39,980 bases of DNA from contig CAMLSF010000015.1 of the NCBI GenBank assembly GCA_946482615.1, positions 1-39,980 of the forward strand. The letters are read 5' to 3'. The position numbers and the translations under genes were made by a program. Origin of the DNA: an uncultured Chromatiaceae bacterium (GTDB lineage Bacteria > Pseudomonadota > Gammaproteobacteria > Enterobacterales > Alteromonadaceae). Within the stretch, counting starts at the first letter, position 1; every line of letters begins with the position of its first letter. Below, in pieces: positions 1 to 9,352 of the stretch. The notes under the pieces are model-generated. The model did not search any database. It was not told where the DNA came from and was given only the letters and a program-made list of their open reading frames with translations.

Positions 1-16
1 TTTTGTTATCGCGGGC

Positions 17-49
17 AAAAAAAAACGCCCCACTGCAAGCAGTGGGGCG
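17..49 (-). terminator. Rho-independent terminator of Spot 42
   Basis: The arms at 26-35 and 40-49 form a perfect 10-bp GC-rich stem with a 4-nt loop. On the minus strand it is followed by nine consecutive T. It is part of the mature RNA 3' end and the Hfq-binding U-tail. Confidence 0.93.
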
Positions 50-136
50 GCTAAATAAGCCTTTCTTTCCGGTCACTTAATAAGCGTTTAAGCTGATTAG
101 TGCTGAAAGATAGAACATCTTACCTCTGTACCCTAC
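17..136 (-). ncRNA. spf: Spot 42 small regulatory RNA
   Basis: Read on the minus strand, the first ~34 nt from position 136 match the 5' end of E. coli Spot 42 as I remember it; the opening bases are GTAGGGTACAGAGGTAAGAT. The RNA ends in a perfect 10-bp stem (26-35 with 40-49, loop CAAG) followed by nine T (25-17), a clear Rho-independent terminator. Total length is about 119 nt; the E. coli RNA is 109 nt. The middle part differs from E. coli. It lies just downstream of polA on the same strand, the conserved position of spf. Spot 42 is an Hfq-dependent sRNA that base-pairs with mRNAs of carbon uptake and central metabolism and is repressed by CRP-cAMP in E. coli. I see no obvious CRP site here. 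A very good sigma-70 promoter is present upstream. Confidence 0.93.
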
Positions 137-143
137 GAATTTA

Positions 144-171
144 ATTCTACAAGTGTTGATTAAAAATGCAA
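144..171 (-). promoter_or_regulatory. sigma-70 promoter of Spot 42 RNA
   Basis: On the minus strand, a -35 TTGCAT (171-166), a 16-bp spacer and a -10 TAGAAT (149-144) end 7 bases before the expected RNA start at 136. The spacing matches the start inferred from Spot 42 homology, so the two lines of evidence support each other. Confidence 0.8.
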
Positions 172-320
172 GTGAAGAGCTGTAATTAAACTACAAAAAT
201 TTATTTAAACTTTCATTAAACTGAAAAAATGTAGCTTTATTACCAAGTTGGTATAGGTGGTTTGGTTGAGACTTGTGCATTTTTAGGCTGAAAATGCAGC
301 GTTTTTGGCCTGTGGCTCAG
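172..320. other. AT-rich gap between polA terminator and spf promoter
   Basis: No coding sequence is apparent. It holds an 8-bp perfect inverted repeat, TGCATTTT (276-283) with AAAATGCA (291-298), around a 7-nt loop. No T-run follows on either strand, so it is not a standard terminator. It sits 105 bp upstream of the spf -35 and could be a protein site or a processing hairpin in a polA read-through transcript. Confidence 0.4.
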
Positions 321-345
321 AAAAAAGCCCCAAACAAGTTGGGGC
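321..345 (-). terminator. Rho-independent terminator of polA
   Basis: The stem GCCCCAA (327-333) pairs with TTGGGGC (339-345) around a 5-nt loop. On the minus strand it is followed by TTTTTT (326-321). It lies about 85 bp past the polA stop and separates polA from spf. Confidence 0.85.
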
Positions 346-431
346 GAAAAATCAAACTACCAGGAATGGGCATTTACACACTTAGTAAGACTGGCTGTTT
401 TTAACTAAGTTCAGCCTTTTTCCATTTTTTT

Positions 432-3209
432 TTAATGGGCTTGATCCCAGTTTGGACCAAAACCAGCTTCTGCTAATAAAGGCACATCCAGTGACGCCGC
501 AGATTGCATAATAGCAACCAGTTCTGTACTGACTCTGTCCAGCTCTTCGGTTTTCACTTCAAACACCAATTCGTCGTGCACCTGCATGATCATCGCGACT
601 ACACCTGCGGGTTGTTTTTCCTGCCAGGCGGACACTTTAATCATGGCCATTTTAATAATGTCGGCTGCAGTGCCTTGCATAGGTGCATTGATGGCGGCAC
701 GTTCAGCACCTTTTTTCCGCGCCATGTTTTTGGCATTAATTTCCGGCAGATACAAACGACGGCCAAACAGAGTTTCAACATAACCTTGTTCATGTGCCTG
801 AGTGCGGGTGCGCTCCATATACTCCAATACGCCAGGGAAACGTTCAAAATACAAATCAACATATTGCTGAGCTTCTCCACGACTGATCCCCAACTGACGC
901 GCCAGACCAAAAGCCGACATGCCATAAATCAGACCGAAGTTGACGGCTTTGGCACGGCGGCGTTGCTCTGAGCTGACTTGATCCAAAGTTACGCCAAAAA
1001 CTTCAGCTGCTGTGGCTCTGTGAATATCTTTACCCTGAGCAAAGGCATTTAACAGAGCTGGGTCACGCGACAAGTGCGCCATAATACGCAGTTCAATTTG
1101 TGAATAGTCGATGGCTAAAATGGTTTTGCCGGGTTCAGCAATAAAAGCCTGGCGAATACGACGACCTTCCTCACTGCGGATCGGAATATTTTGCAGGTTG
1201 GGCTCGGTGGAGCTTAAGCGGCCCGTGGCGGCCACAGCCTGATGATAAGAGGTATGCACCCGGCCTGTTACCGGATTAACGGATAACGGCAGTTTGTCTG
1301 TGTAGGTAGATTTGAGCTTACTTAACCCTCTGTGTTCCGTAATAAGTTTTGGAAACTCATAATCGTGTGCCAGTTCGGCCAGCACTTCCTCTGCTGTGGA
1401 TGGGGTGCCTGTAGGCGTTTTTTTCAGCACAGGTAAACCCATTTGTTCAAACAGGATTTCCTGCAGTTGTTTGGGAGAGGACAGGTTAAATTCTTTCCCT
1501 GCCATCTGATAAGCGTCCTGCTCTATCTCGCTTATACGTTTGGCTAAATCCAGACTTTGTTGCGCCAGCAAATTGCTGTCAATTTTGACTCCTGTGCGTT
1601 CCATTTTTGACAGGATTGGTACCAGTGGCATTTCGATATCACTGAATACCTGACGTAAACCTGCATCTTGTTCCAGCATAGGCCATAAGGTCTGGTGCAA
1701 GCGTAAAGTCACGTCCGCGTCTTCTGCGGCATAAGGTGAAGCTTGTTCCAGAGCGATTTGGTTAAAAGTGAGTTGTTTAGCGCCTTTGCCTGCAATGTCT
1801 TCAAAGCCTATGGTTTTATGGCCCAGGTATTTCAGCGCTAAGGAATCCATGTCATGACGGGAGGCCACGCTGTTGACAATATAAGACTCGAGCATGGTAT
1901 CAAAACGAATACCACGTAGTGTAATGCCATGGCGAGCCAGGACGCTTTGGTCGTATTTGAGGTTTTGACCTACTTTGGCTTTGCTTTCGTCTTCCAGCCA
2001 GTCTTTCAACTGAGCGAGCACCCAATCCCGATTCAGCTGTTCAGGGGCACCGACATAATCGTGAGCCAGTGGAATGTAACAGGCATCTCCGGCGGCTAAG
2101 GCCAACGAAATACCTACTAGATCGGCCTGCATATAATCCAGGCTGGTGGTTTCGGTATCAAAAGCCACCAGTTCAGCTTCGGGCAGACGCTTTAACAACT
2201 GCAGAAAGTCCGCTTCGGTCAAAATGCATGGGTAGCTGGACGTATCAATGCCACTGGCAGGGGGCTCAGCAGCCGGCGCTTCATCGGGTTTTGTGGCTTC
2301 TGTCGCTACTGCCGTTGCAGTATCTTTGTTGGCTAAAACCTCACTTAACCAGCGTCTGAATTCACAGGCGGCATATAGCTCGGCCAGCTTGGTCTGATCC
2401 GGTGTTTTGATATCTAAGCTACCGGGTTGTAGCGATAATTCAACATCGGTTTTGATAGTGGCAAGCTGATAAGACAACATCAGCTGATCTTTAAATTCTT
2501 CCATTTTGGCCGCTATGGTTTTGCTGCCACGGAAATTCAGCGCAGCAATCTGGTCCAGTTGCTGATACAGCTTGTCGATAGAACCAATGCCTTGCAACAA
2601 GGCCAAAGCCGTTTTTTCACCTACGCCCGGCAAACCCGGAATATTGTCGGCTTTATCACCCATCAAGGCTAAATAATCGATAATGAGGTCTGGGCCTACA
2701 CCAAATTTTTCGGCCACGCCAGCAGGGTCCAGAATGGTATCTGTCATGGTGTTAATTAAGGTGACATGCTGATCCACCAATTGGGCCATGTCTTTGTCGC
2801 CTGTGGAGATCAGCACATGACGGCCTTGTTGGCTGGCCTGCACTGCCAATGTGCCAATCACATCGTCTGCTTCTACACCACTGATACAAAGCAGGGGTAA
2901 ACCCATAGCCTCAATAATCTGGTGCAAAGGTGCGATCTGGCTGCGCAAATCATCCGGCATAGGTGGCCTGTGGGCTTTATAGTCGCTGTACATTTCATTA
3001 CGGAAGGTAGGGCCCTTGGCATCAAATACCACTACCATCTGACTGGGTTTGTATTGGCGTAATAAACTTTTCAGCATGTTCACCACACCATAAATAGCAC
3101 CTGTGGCTTCACCTTTAGAATTGGTCAGGTGAGGTGGCGAATGATAAGCACGAAATAAATAAGAAGAACCGTCGACCAGAATAAGAGGATTGTCCGGTAT
3201 AACAACCAT
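432..3209 (-). CDS. polA: DNA polymerase I
   Basis: The 925-residue length is almost that of E. coli Pol I (928). All three domains are visible. The N-terminal 5'-3' exonuclease (1 to ~290) has [12 protein letters not shown], the metal-binding [20 protein letters not shown] and the helix-hairpin-helix [10 protein letters not shown]. The 3'-5' proofreading domain (~320-515) keeps its catalytic acidic pair in FDTETTSLD. The polymerase domain (~520-925) has motif A DYSQIELR (Asp at 701), the O-helix stretch [14 protein letters not shown] and motif [10 protein letters not shown]. It fills gaps, removes Okazaki primers and supports excision repair in the cytoplasm. A terminator lies downstream, followed by spf, as in other gammaproteobacteria. 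The start [14 protein letters not shown] places the exonuclease strand at the usual distance from the N-terminus. Confidence 0.98.
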   Translation of the reverse strand: MVVIPDNPLILVDGSSYLFRAYHSPPHLTNSKGEATGAIYGVVNMLKSLLRQYKPSQMVVVFDAKGPTFRNEMYSDYKAHRPPMPDDLRSQIAPLHQIIEAMGLPLLCISGVEADDVIGTLAVQASQQGRHVLISTGDKDMAQLVDQHVTLINTMTDTILDPAGVAEKFGVGPDLIIDYLALMGDKADNIPGLPGVGEKTALALLQGIGSIDKLYQQLDQIAALNFRGSKTIAAKMEEFKDQLMLSYQLATIKTDVELSLQPGSLDIKTPDQTKLAELYAACEFRRWLSEVLANKDTATAVATEATKPDEAPAAEPPASGIDTSSYPCILTEADFLQLLKRLPEAELVAFDTETTSLDYMQADLVGISLALAAGDACYIPLAHDYVGAPEQLNRDWVLAQLKDWLEDESKAKVGQNLKYDQSVLARHGITLRGIRFDTMLESYIVNSVASRHDMDSLALKYLGHKTIGFEDIAGKGAKQLTFNQIALEQASPYAAEDADVTLRLHQTLWPMLEQDAGLRQVFSDIEMPLVPILSKMERTGVKIDSNLLAQQSLDLAKRISEIEQDAYQMAGKEFNLSSPKQLQEILFEQMGLPVLKKTPTGTPSTAEEVLAELAHDYEFPKLITEHRGLSKLKSTYTDKLPLSVNPVTGRVHTSYHQAVAATGRLSSTEPNLQNIPIRSEEGRRIRQAFIAEPGKTILAIDYSQIELRIMAHLSRDPALLNAFAQGKDIHRATAAEVFGVTLDQVSSEQRRRAKAVNFGLIYGMSAFGLARQLGISRGEAQQYVDLYFERFPGVLEYMERTRTQAHEQGYVETLFGRRLYLPEINAKNMARKKGAERAAINAPMQGTAADIIKMAMIKVSAWQEKQPAGVVAMIMQVHDELVFEVKTEELDRVSTELVAIMQSAASLDVPLLAEAGFGPNWDQAH

Positions 3210-3318
3210 GATAAGGATCCCTGAATGTTTTGCCTAAGCATGCCACAACAGGGCTGGTTCAGCCAGCTGTAGCAGCGCTAACGCATAGTAGCGTTGATAG
3301 TTTTTTAAACGAAAAAGC

Positions 3319-3327
3319 TGTGGATAA
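3319..3327 (-). promoter_or_regulatory. DnaA box (perfect consensus)
   Basis: TGTGGATAA here is the exact complement of the R-type box TTATCCACA. Looser copies occur at 3331-3339 (TGTGGACAG, two mismatches), 3465-3473 (TGTGGAAAA, one mismatch) and 3746-3754 (TTATCCAGA, one mismatch). The site is ~110 bp upstream of the polA start, so DnaA may act on polA expression. DnaA binding is inferred, not shown. Confidence 0.5.
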
Positions 3328-3684
3328 CTTTGTGGACAGACAAGAGTAAGCAGCCAGATAATCTCAGTGATGAGTCCGGTGCGTGATGTTTAAGTTGTTG
3401 TATTAAAAAGAAAAAGAAGGGTAATGCTACAGGTTCCCTTATTGTTTTTCTTATCATTCCATGTTGTGGAAAATTATCTCACTTTGGTTTCCTGTCAAAA
3501 AAGGCGACAGCGTAAGACAATCAAAGTGGGAAAACAGACTACCACAAAGATTTTCTTTGCACAGTCCTGTTTTGAATTTTTTTTAACTGAAAAAATTGTC
3601 TGTCAGATTGATCAGTTATAAGCCGATTTTGGCTGCAAATTTTATTCAGGATAAGCTAAGTTAAAAGCCAACAAATACAGGGGC

Positions 3685-3714
3685 TTCCACTATGAAGCAT
3701 CCGGGCGTTATAAT
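3685..3714 (+). promoter_or_regulatory. Probable sigma-70 promoter of cytochrome c5 gene
   Basis: A perfect -10 TATAAT (3709-3714) lies 39 bp before the start codon. A weak -35 TTCCAC (3685-3690) is 18 bp upstream of it. The strong -10 makes this the best promoter candidate in the gap. Confidence 0.55.
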
Positions 3715-3753
3715 ACCTTAACTTTTGTATGGCTTATTGACAGGATTATCCAG

Positions 3754-4152
3754 ATGAAAAAACTCACTTTCGCCTTAGTGCTGATGACAACTGCTGCAAT
3801 AGCCAACGTTGCTGCACAGGAAGCAGACAATGAAGCTCTTAAAAAACGTCTTGAACCTGTAGGTCAGGTGTATTTAGCTGGTGCACAGGCAGCCGCAGAT
3901 ACTGGCCCTAAAGGTCCACGCACTGGCGAACAAGTGTATCAGGGGGCTTGTTTTGCCTGTCACGGTACTGGTGCTTTAGATGCGCCAAAAAAGGGTGATG
4001 CAGCCTGGAAACCCCGTATAGCCCAGGGTATGGATGTATTGAAGAAACATGCGATTGAAGGCATACGTTCAATGCCACCCCGTGGTACTTGTGGTGATTG
4101 TTCGGATGATGAAATTGAAGCTGCAATTAAGTTTATGACCGAAGGCGTGTAA
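3754..4152 (+). CDS. Periplasmic cytochrome c5 family protein
   Basis: The 132-residue protein has a signal peptide (MKKLTFALVLMTTAAIANVAA, cut near residue 21) and one c-type haem motif CFACH (Cys66, Cys69, His70). The axial ligand is probably Met107 in SMPPRG. A second cysteine pair (Cys113, Cys116 in GTCGDC) is the hallmark of cytochrome c5, where it forms a disulfide. It is a small soluble or membrane-associated electron carrier of the periplasm, likely passing electrons to terminal oxidases or anaerobic reductases. It is transcribed alone: its own promoter lies upstream and a terminator 20 bp after the stop. The exact redox partner cannot be told from the sequence. Confidence 0.9.
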   Translation: MKKLTFALVLMTTAAIANVAAQEADNEALKKRLEPVGQVYLAGAQAAADTGPKGPRTGEQVYQGACFACHGTGALDAPKKGDAAWKPRIAQGMDVLKKHAIEGIRSMPPRGTCGDCSDDEIEAAIKFMTEGV

Positions 4153-4171
4153 ACTTTTTGTAATTGAAAAG

Positions 4172-4193
4172 ACGCTGCTTCGGCAGCGTTTTC
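4172..4193 (+). terminator. Rho-independent terminator after cytochrome c5
   Basis: ACGCTGC (172-178 of the 4 kb block) pairs with GCAGCGT (183-189) around a stable TTCG tetraloop, followed by TTTTC. It ends the monocistronic cytochrome transcript. Confidence 0.88.
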
Positions 4194-4368
4194 TGTTTCT
4201 AATACTTTATAGATCTAATTGTTTTATTTATAGCTCAATCGTTTATAAGAAGATCTGACCAGCCGACTCATTTTGCCTTCCATCTGGTTAAGCTTTGTGC
4301 ATAATAGAGATGCTTAAACATCAGTCAGTTTTTGGCTGCCTTGCCTCAAATAAGAATAAGAGAAAAAG

Positions 4369-6933
4369 TTGAAGGATATAACAACTCTGAACAAAGCCCA
4401 CCACCTTGTGGTTAGTCAGCTGCGCCGTTTGCGAAAGCTGGCTGCAGGCTATAAACAGGCTTATATCATTCAGGGCGCTTTACTCAAATTGTCAGAATTA
4501 GCCTCTGGCATTAAAGATATGCGTGAGTTTTATCCTGCCATTCATCGTTTATTAAACCAGCAACTTAAAGCCGATAATTTTTATGTGGTGCTCTGTGATC
4601 AGGACCAACAGTTTTCGCTGGAATATTTTGCAGATGAAAAAGACCAGCAAGTGCTGTTAGATGCGCCTTCCGATGCTTTTGCTTCAGGCCTGACAGGTTA
4701 TGTAGCCCGTACTAAACAAGCTTTATTGTGTGATCAGGATGGCTATCGGCGTTTGGTCGAAACTGGTGATATTACGGCCCAGGGCACTGCTTGCCAGTAC
4801 TGGTTAGGTGTACCTTTATGCCGTGGTGAAAAAATTATCGGCGTGATGGCGATCCAAAGTTACGACCCGGACTGTCAGTACAATCAACATGATTTGGCCT
4901 TGATCAGTAATATTGCTATCCACACAGTCACAGCCATAGACAGAGTAAAAAGCCGCGAGCTGTTAGAGCAAACAGTACGCGAGCGCACTCAGCAACTACG
5001 CAACACCAACCAGTCGCTGGAAAAAGAAATCCGCGAGCGCACTAATGCAGAACAGTTGCAGTCCGCTTTGTATAAAATTTCCGAAATGACAGCAAAAAGC
5101 ACTGATATGATGAGTTTTTATCATGAAGTGCATCAGATTTTGTCTGAACTGATGAAAGCGGACAACTGCTACATTGCTTTGTTAAACGAAACCGGTGACC
5201 GTTTACATTTTCCATTTTATCTGGACCAGTACACACCAACCCCCAGAGAGCGGGCTTTGCAAAGTGGCTTAACTGAATATGTGATCCGCTCTGGCGAAGC
5301 TAAATTAATCAGCCAGGCCCAGTTACTCGACTTAATTAAAACTGGCGTGGTGGACCGGGTGCAATCCAGTTTGGGCCATCACGCCATGTCAACCAGTTGG
5401 TTAGGCGCGCCTTTGTTGGTGGGGGAACAGGTGCTGGGTGTGATTGCACTGCAATGTTATGACAATACCTACAGTTACAGCGAACAAGAGCTGAATTTAT
5501 TGCGTTTTGTCTCGCAGCATATAGCTGTGGCTATTTCCCGTAAACTGAACACAGAACAACAAAAACAACAGCACGAAGAGCTGGAGAAACGCATTTTTGA
5601 GCGTACCCGCGAATTACGCCAAACCAATTTATTTTTGCGTTTGCAGGTGGAAGAGCGGAAAAAAGCCGAAGAAAAACTCTTTCACGAAGCCAATCATGAT
5701 GCGTTAACTGGTCTTGCCAATCGACAGATGTTTTTAATGCAGTTGCGTCAGCGGTTTTCCTATCGGAATCGCGAGGCCACTCCACGTTTTGCTTTGTTAT
5801 TTATTGATTTAGACCGTTTTAAACTGATCAACGATACGCTTGGTCATCATATTGGCGATTTATTTTTAATCGAAGTCAGCCAGCGTTTACAGCAAACTGT
5901 GCGTGAACATGATTTAGTTGCCCGTTTAGGCGGCGATGAGTTTGTCATTTTATTAGGCCAGATCCAAAGTGACCTGGATGCTGAAGAAGTGGCAGAGCGG
6001 TTAATTGAATCCTTGCGCCAGCCTATGGTGCTGGAAGGTCAGCAGGTTTGCTCAGGGGCCAGCTTAGGTATTGCCTGTTATCAGCCTGAATATCAAAACG
6101 CCGACGAATTATTAAGAGACGCCGATGCGGCTATGTATCAGGCCAAGTCCTTTGGCCGTAACCGTTTTGTGATTTTTAACGACTCGATGCGTCAGCAAAT
6201 GCTGCAGGAATTGGGGCAGGAACAGGCTTTGCAACAAGCTGTGGATCAACAACAGTTTGCACCAGCTTTCCGGCCTTTATTGCAAGGGGAGACAGAAGTT
6301 CTGGGTTATCAGGTGCTGCTTAACTGGCAACGGGGCGATGCAGAACAAAAAGCTGAATTAAGCCGTCAGGCCACTCAGGCCGGTTTAATGCCTGATATTG
6401 AACTGGAACTGGTGCGTCAGATTTGTCAGAAAAATGCCAGTGCAGAAGTATTCAGTATTACGTTAAGCAGTGGCCATCTGAACAATACCTTGCTGTTTGA
6501 TAAGCTCTGTAATGTGTTACGTCATTCGGTATTGCCATTGCATCAGCTTTGTATCGGCTTTAACGAAGCGGATTTGTTGCGTTTAACCCCAACTCAACTG
6601 GCAAATTTACATCAGCTCAAGCGGCTGGGGATCCGATTGTTGTTGGATCAGTTTGCGGCAGAGGTTGCTGCTTTAGGTTTAGTGGTGCAGTATCCTTTTG
6701 ATTTTGTTGTATTGGACATTGCTTTTAGCCGCAGTTTACAACGCAGCGACCAGCGTAGGCAGCTGCTGCAGGTGTTGTTAAGTCTGGCGCAAACCCACAA
6801 ATACCGACTGATCGCGGCAGTGGCTGAAACTGCTGAAAGCCGCTCTTATCTGACAGAACTCGGATGCTGCTATTTTGCTGATAGCAGCCCTGTGAGTGAA
6901 TCCCAATCAGGGCTTTTTCAACAACTGGCGTAA
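4369..6933 (+). CDS. GAF-GAF diguanylate cyclase with degenerate EAL domain
   Basis: This is an 854-residue cytoplasmic protein without membrane spans. Two tandem GAF domains (~30-195 and ~231-395) share the repeated pattern [12 protein letters not shown] / [12 protein letters not shown] and KADNFYVVL / KADNCYIAL, each followed by a charged coiled coil. A GGDEF domain (~441-600) has [10 protein letters not shown], the intact active-site GGDEF (521-525) and an RxxD inhibitory site (REHD, 512-515), so it should make c-di-GMP with product inhibition. The C-terminal ~230 residues resemble an EAL domain with its catalytic residues lost: EALxR became QVLLN, the ITE loop became NEA, and DDFG became DQFA. 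It is probably regulatory, not a phosphodiesterase. The start is a TTG at 4369, chosen because the first GAF domain begins soon after it; the next ATG would cut into that domain. Its end overlaps rep by 27 bp. Confidence 0.88.
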   Translation: MKDITTLNKAHHLVVSQLRRLRKLAAGYKQAYIIQGALLKLSELASGIKDMREFYPAIHRLLNQQLKADNFYVVLCDQDQQFSLEYFADEKDQQVLLDAPSDAFASGLTGYVARTKQALLCDQDGYRRLVETGDITAQGTACQYWLGVPLCRGEKIIGVMAIQSYDPDCQYNQHDLALISNIAIHTVTAIDRVKSRELLEQTVRERTQQLRNTNQSLEKEIRERTNAEQLQSALYKISEMTAKSTDMMSFYHEVHQILSELMKADNCYIALLNETGDRLHFPFYLDQYTPTPRERALQSGLTEYVIRSGEAKLISQAQLLDLIKTGVVDRVQSSLGHHAMSTSWLGAPLLVGEQVLGVIALQCYDNTYSYSEQELNLLRFVSQHIAVAISRKLNTEQQKQQHEELEKRIFERTRELRQTNLFLRLQVEERKKAEEKLFHEANHDALTGLANRQMFLMQLRQRFSYRNREATPRFALLFIDLDRFKLINDTLGHHIGDLFLIEVSQRLQQTVREHDLVARLGGDEFVILLGQIQSDLDAEEVAERLIESLRQPMVLEGQQVCSGASLGIACYQPEYQNADELLRDADAAMYQAKSFGRNRFVIFNDSMRQQMLQELGQEQALQQAVDQQQFAPAFRPLLQGETEVLGYQVLLNWQRGDAEQKAELSRQATQAGLMPDIELELVRQICQKNASAEVFSITLSSGHLNNTLLFDKLCNVLRHSVLPLHQLCIGFNEADLLRLTPTQLANLHQLKRLGIRLLLDQFAAEVAALGLVVQYPFDFVVLDIAFSRSLQRSDQRRQLLQVLLSLAQTHKYRLIAAVAETAESRSYLTELGCCYFADSSPVSESQSGLFQQLA
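6886..6918 (+). terminator. Possible terminator inside the 3' end of the cyclase gene
   Basis: AGCCCTG (6886-6892) and CAGGGCT (6908-6914) form a 7-bp stem with a 15-nt loop, directly followed by TTTTT. It lies before the stop codon at 6931-6933, so termination here would give mRNA without a stop. The long loop makes it a weak candidate. Confidence 0.35.
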
Positions 6934-8922
6934 TCTGTCAATATGCGCCAGGCCTGTTTCCTGTCGTTGTTGCTCTGTTTTGACGGGCGCAGCTTTGCTC
7001 CATTCCAAATCATCTGCAGGTAATTCATATAAAAACCGGCTTGGCTCAGGTTTGATCACTTCGCCATACTGACGACGCTCGCGGGCATAAGTAAAAATTA
7101 ACTCACGTTGAGCTCTGGTGATCCCCACATAAGCCAGACGGCGCTCTTCCTCTACATTGTCTTCATCTATGCTACTTTGGTGTGGCAATAAACCTTCTTC
7201 CATACCGACCATAAAAACATAAGGGAATTCCAGACCTTTGGAGGCGTGCAAGGTCAGCAACTGCACCTGATCGGCTTCATCTTCCTGCTCCTGACGCTCC
7301 ATCATGTCGCGTAAGGTCAGTTTAGTCACCACTTCGTTTAAACTCAGGGGGTCTTCGTCGTCTTTGCCTTCGAGCATTTCACTGATCCAGCGATACAGCT
7401 CATTGATGTTTTTCAGGGCCATTTCCGCTGCTTTAGGGCTGGCACTGCTTTCAAACAGCCAGGCTTCGTACTGGCTTTGCCGGATCAAATCTTTCACCGC
7501 TTCTTTTGGATCGGCACGCAGCGCGTTGTCTGCGACCTGATTAATCCAGTTGGCAAAGTGCTGGACCGCCTGTAAACCCCGGGCCGGCAAACGTTCGGCC
7601 AGTTCAGGCTCAAAGCAGGCGGCAAATAAGCTGATATGTTTTTCATTCGCCAGACTGCCAATCCGTTCCAGCGTAGCCGCGCCTATTTCACGTTTAGGTG
7701 TATTGATAATACGCAAAAAGGCATTGTCATCGTCCTGATTCACCAGTAAACGTAAATAGGCCATGATGTCTTTAATTTCAGCACGGGAGAAAAACGAGGT
7801 GCCACCTGACACTTTGTACGGAATTCTGTTGGTCAGCAGTGCCTTTTCAAACACCCGCGCCTGATGGTTGCCACGATACAGCAGCGCATATTCTTTGTAT
7901 TGAGTACGGTTAATAAAGCGGTGCGAAATAATCTCAGCCACTACTTTTTCAGCTTCATCTTCTTCATTGCGGGTTGGTAAGACCCGCAAAGGCACCCCAT
8001 AACCCAGCTCGCTAAACAGGCGTTTGTCGTATTCATGCGGGTTATTGGCGATCAGAATATTGGCTGCCTTCAGAATACGTTCGGCTGAGCGGTAATTTTG
8101 CTCTAACTTGATCACTTTTAAATTCGGAAAATCTTTGCCCAACAGCACCAGGTTTTGTGGTTTGGCACCGCGCCAGGAATAAATCGACTGGTCGTCGTCT
8201 CCAACCACGGTAAAACGCTGGCGCTCCGCGACCAGCCATTTCACCAGTTCGTACTGACTGGTATTAGTGTCCTGATATTCGTCCACCAGCAAATACTGGA
8301 TTTTTTGTTGCCACTTTTGCCGAACTTGTTCATTCGACGCAAACAGCAGGGTGGGCACCATAATTAAATCGTCAAAATCCAGTGCATTGTAGGCCCGCAA
8401 CTGCTGCGCATATTGCTGGTAGAAGTTGGCGAAACTGATGCTTTGGGCGTCTGTCGCCCGAGCCAAAGCCTGGCCCGGCAAGGTTAAATCGTTTTTCCAC
8501 GAGGAGATTTTGCTTTGCAAAGCCTTGAGCAAATCTTTATCGCCTTGCAGTTCGCTTTCGGTCAGCTCTTTGAGCAGCGCCATGCTGTCCTGATCGTCAA
8601 ACAGGGTAAAATTAGGCTTATAACCAATAGCGCGATATTCCTTTTTCAGGATCTCCAGGCCTAAGGTATGAAAGGTGGAGACAGTTAATCCCCGGAGCAA
8701 AGGCCGTTCCAGCTGATGCTTAATCCGCTCTTTCATTTCACGGGCGGCTTTATTGGTAAAGGTCACGGCCGCTATATGCTTGGCGGGTACACCACATTGC
8801 TGAATTAAATAGGCAATTTTATTGGTGATCACCCGGGTTTTACCACTGCCAGCGCCAGCCAGAACCAGGCAAGGCCCGCTGATGTAATGCACAGCTTCGT
8901 TTTGTTGAGAGTTAAGTTTCAT
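6907..8922 (-). CDS. rep: ATP-dependent DNA helicase Rep
   Basis: The 671-residue UvrD/Rep superfamily 1A helicase is close in length and opening sequence to E. coli Rep (673). Visible motifs are the Walker A AGAGSGKT (22-29), [13 protein letters not shown], the Walker B DEYQDT, motif [17 protein letters not shown], the arginine-bearing LEQNYRS and the late motif YVGITRAQ. Rep moves 3'-5' on single-stranded DNA, restarts stalled forks and removes proteins ahead of the replisome, in the cytoplasm. The N-terminus [20 protein letters not shown] aligns with Rep better than with UvrD, which decides the name. It is convergent with the upstream cyclase gene (27-bp tail overlap) and divergent from ubiK, with a striking palindrome in the divergent region. 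Confidence 0.95.
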   Translation of the reverse strand: MKLNSQQNEAVHYISGPCLVLAGAGSGKTRVITNKIAYLIQQCGVPAKHIAAVTFTNKAAREMKERIKHQLERPLLRGLTVSTFHTLGLEILKKEYRAIGYKPNFTLFDDQDSMALLKELTESELQGDKDLLKALQSKISSWKNDLTLPGQALARATDAQSISFANFYQQYAQQLRAYNALDFDDLIMVPTLLFASNEQVRQKWQQKIQYLLVDEYQDTNTSQYELVKWLVAERQRFTVVGDDDQSIYSWRGAKPQNLVLLGKDFPNLKVIKLEQNYRSAERILKAANILIANNPHEYDKRLFSELGYGVPLRVLPTRNEEDEAEKVVAEIISHRFINRTQYKEYALLYRGNHQARVFEKALLTNRIPYKVSGGTSFFSRAEIKDIMAYLRLLVNQDDDNAFLRIINTPKREIGAATLERIGSLANEKHISLFAACFEPELAERLPARGLQAVQHFANWINQVADNALRADPKEAVKDLIRQSQYEAWLFESSASPKAAEMALKNINELYRWISEMLEGKDDEDPLSLNEVVTKLTLRDMMERQEQEDEADQVQLLTLHASKGLEFPYVFMVGMEEGLLPHQSSIDEDNVEEERRLAYVGITRAQRELIFTYARERRQYGEVIKPEPSRFLYELPADDLEWSKAAPVKTEQQRQETGLAHIDRLRQLLKKP

Positions 8923-8969
8923 CAGACACCTTTTACAGAAGCTGGCTAGTTTAGCCTATTTTTCTGCGC

Positions 8970-9008
8970 CAGACTTGCTCTGATGTTCTGACAAAACGAG
9001 CAAGTCTG
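8970..9008. repeat. 11-bp perfect inverted repeat in the rep–ubiK divergent region
   Basis: CAGACTTGCTC (8970-8980) and GAGCAAGTCTG (8998-9008) are exact inverted copies around a 17-nt spacer. No T-run follows on either strand, so a terminator is unlikely. It may be an operator for a dimeric regulator shared by rep and ubiK, or a 5' leader hairpin. No regulator family is assigned. Confidence 0.6.
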
Positions 9009-9083
9009 CTAAATATGCGGCAGAATGGATCCACACTGAGCCTGAAGGCTCGTAGAATAAACTGATGTTACAGGAGCCAGACC

Positions 9084-9338
9084 ATGATAGATCCAAAAAA
9101 GATTGAAGAAATTGCCAAACAAATTGGTGCAGTGATCCCACCTAAAGTGCGTGAGATGGCCGATGATGTGGAGAGCAAAGTAAAGCAGGTGTTGCAGCAA
9201 AAACTCAGCCAGCTGGATTTTGTTTCCCGTGAAGAGTTTGATGTGCAAACTCAGGTGTTGGCGAAAACCCGCGCCAAGTTAGATGAGCTGGAACGTCGGG
9301 TGGCCGAACTATCGGCGAAAGACGATTCAGGAAATTAA
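9084..9338 (+). CDS. ubiK: Ubiquinone biosynthesis accessory factor UbiK (YqiC, BMFP domain)
   Basis: The 84-residue protein opens [20 protein letters not shown], has an amphipathic middle and a C-terminal coiled coil ([20 protein letters not shown]). This is the pattern and size of the BMFP/YqiC family, now UbiK. UbiK trimers bind UbiJ and help the aerobic ubiquinone-synthesis complex work in the cytoplasm near the membrane. The ribosome site AGGAG lies 9 bases before the ATG. The amidohydrolase gene follows after only 14 bp, so the two are probably cotranscribed, although no functional link is evident. Confidence 0.93.
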   Translation: MIDPKKIEEIAKQIGAVIPPKVREMADDVESKVKQVLQQKLSQLDFVSREEFDVQTQVLAKTRAKLDELERRVAELSAKDDSGN

Positions 9339-9352
9339 AAATAAGGACCCTT

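Larger units (their letters stand above)
3210..3753. other. Divergent intergenic region polA / cytochrome c5
   Basis: This 544-bp AT-rich gap holds no convincing gene. It carries one perfect and several near-perfect DnaA-box-like 9-mers on the polA side and centre, plus a good promoter for the cytochrome near its right end. A 65-codon open frame at 3424-3621 has a composition typical of chance reading of AT-rich DNA, and I do not call it. Confidence 0.5.

Noticed and set aside
150..260. CRP site in the spf promoter
   Set aside because: Expected from E. coli, but no TGTGA-N6-TCACA-like pair is visible.
641..925. Open frames inside polA, rep, the sensor kinase and the proteases on other frames
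   Set aside because: They lie fully within strongly recognised genes and show no family features, so they are shadows.
3424..3621. 65-codon open frame preceded by GAAGGG between polA and cytochrome c5
   Set aside because: The ribosome-like sequence is too close to the ATG, the composition (Phe, Lys, Thr, Leu runs) is that of AT-rich non-coding DNA, and near-DnaA-box sequence lies inside it.
3319..3754. A replication origin
   Set aside because: There are DnaA-like boxes, but no dense box array, no AT-rich 13-mer series and no neighbouring dnaA/mnmG, so oriC is not supported.
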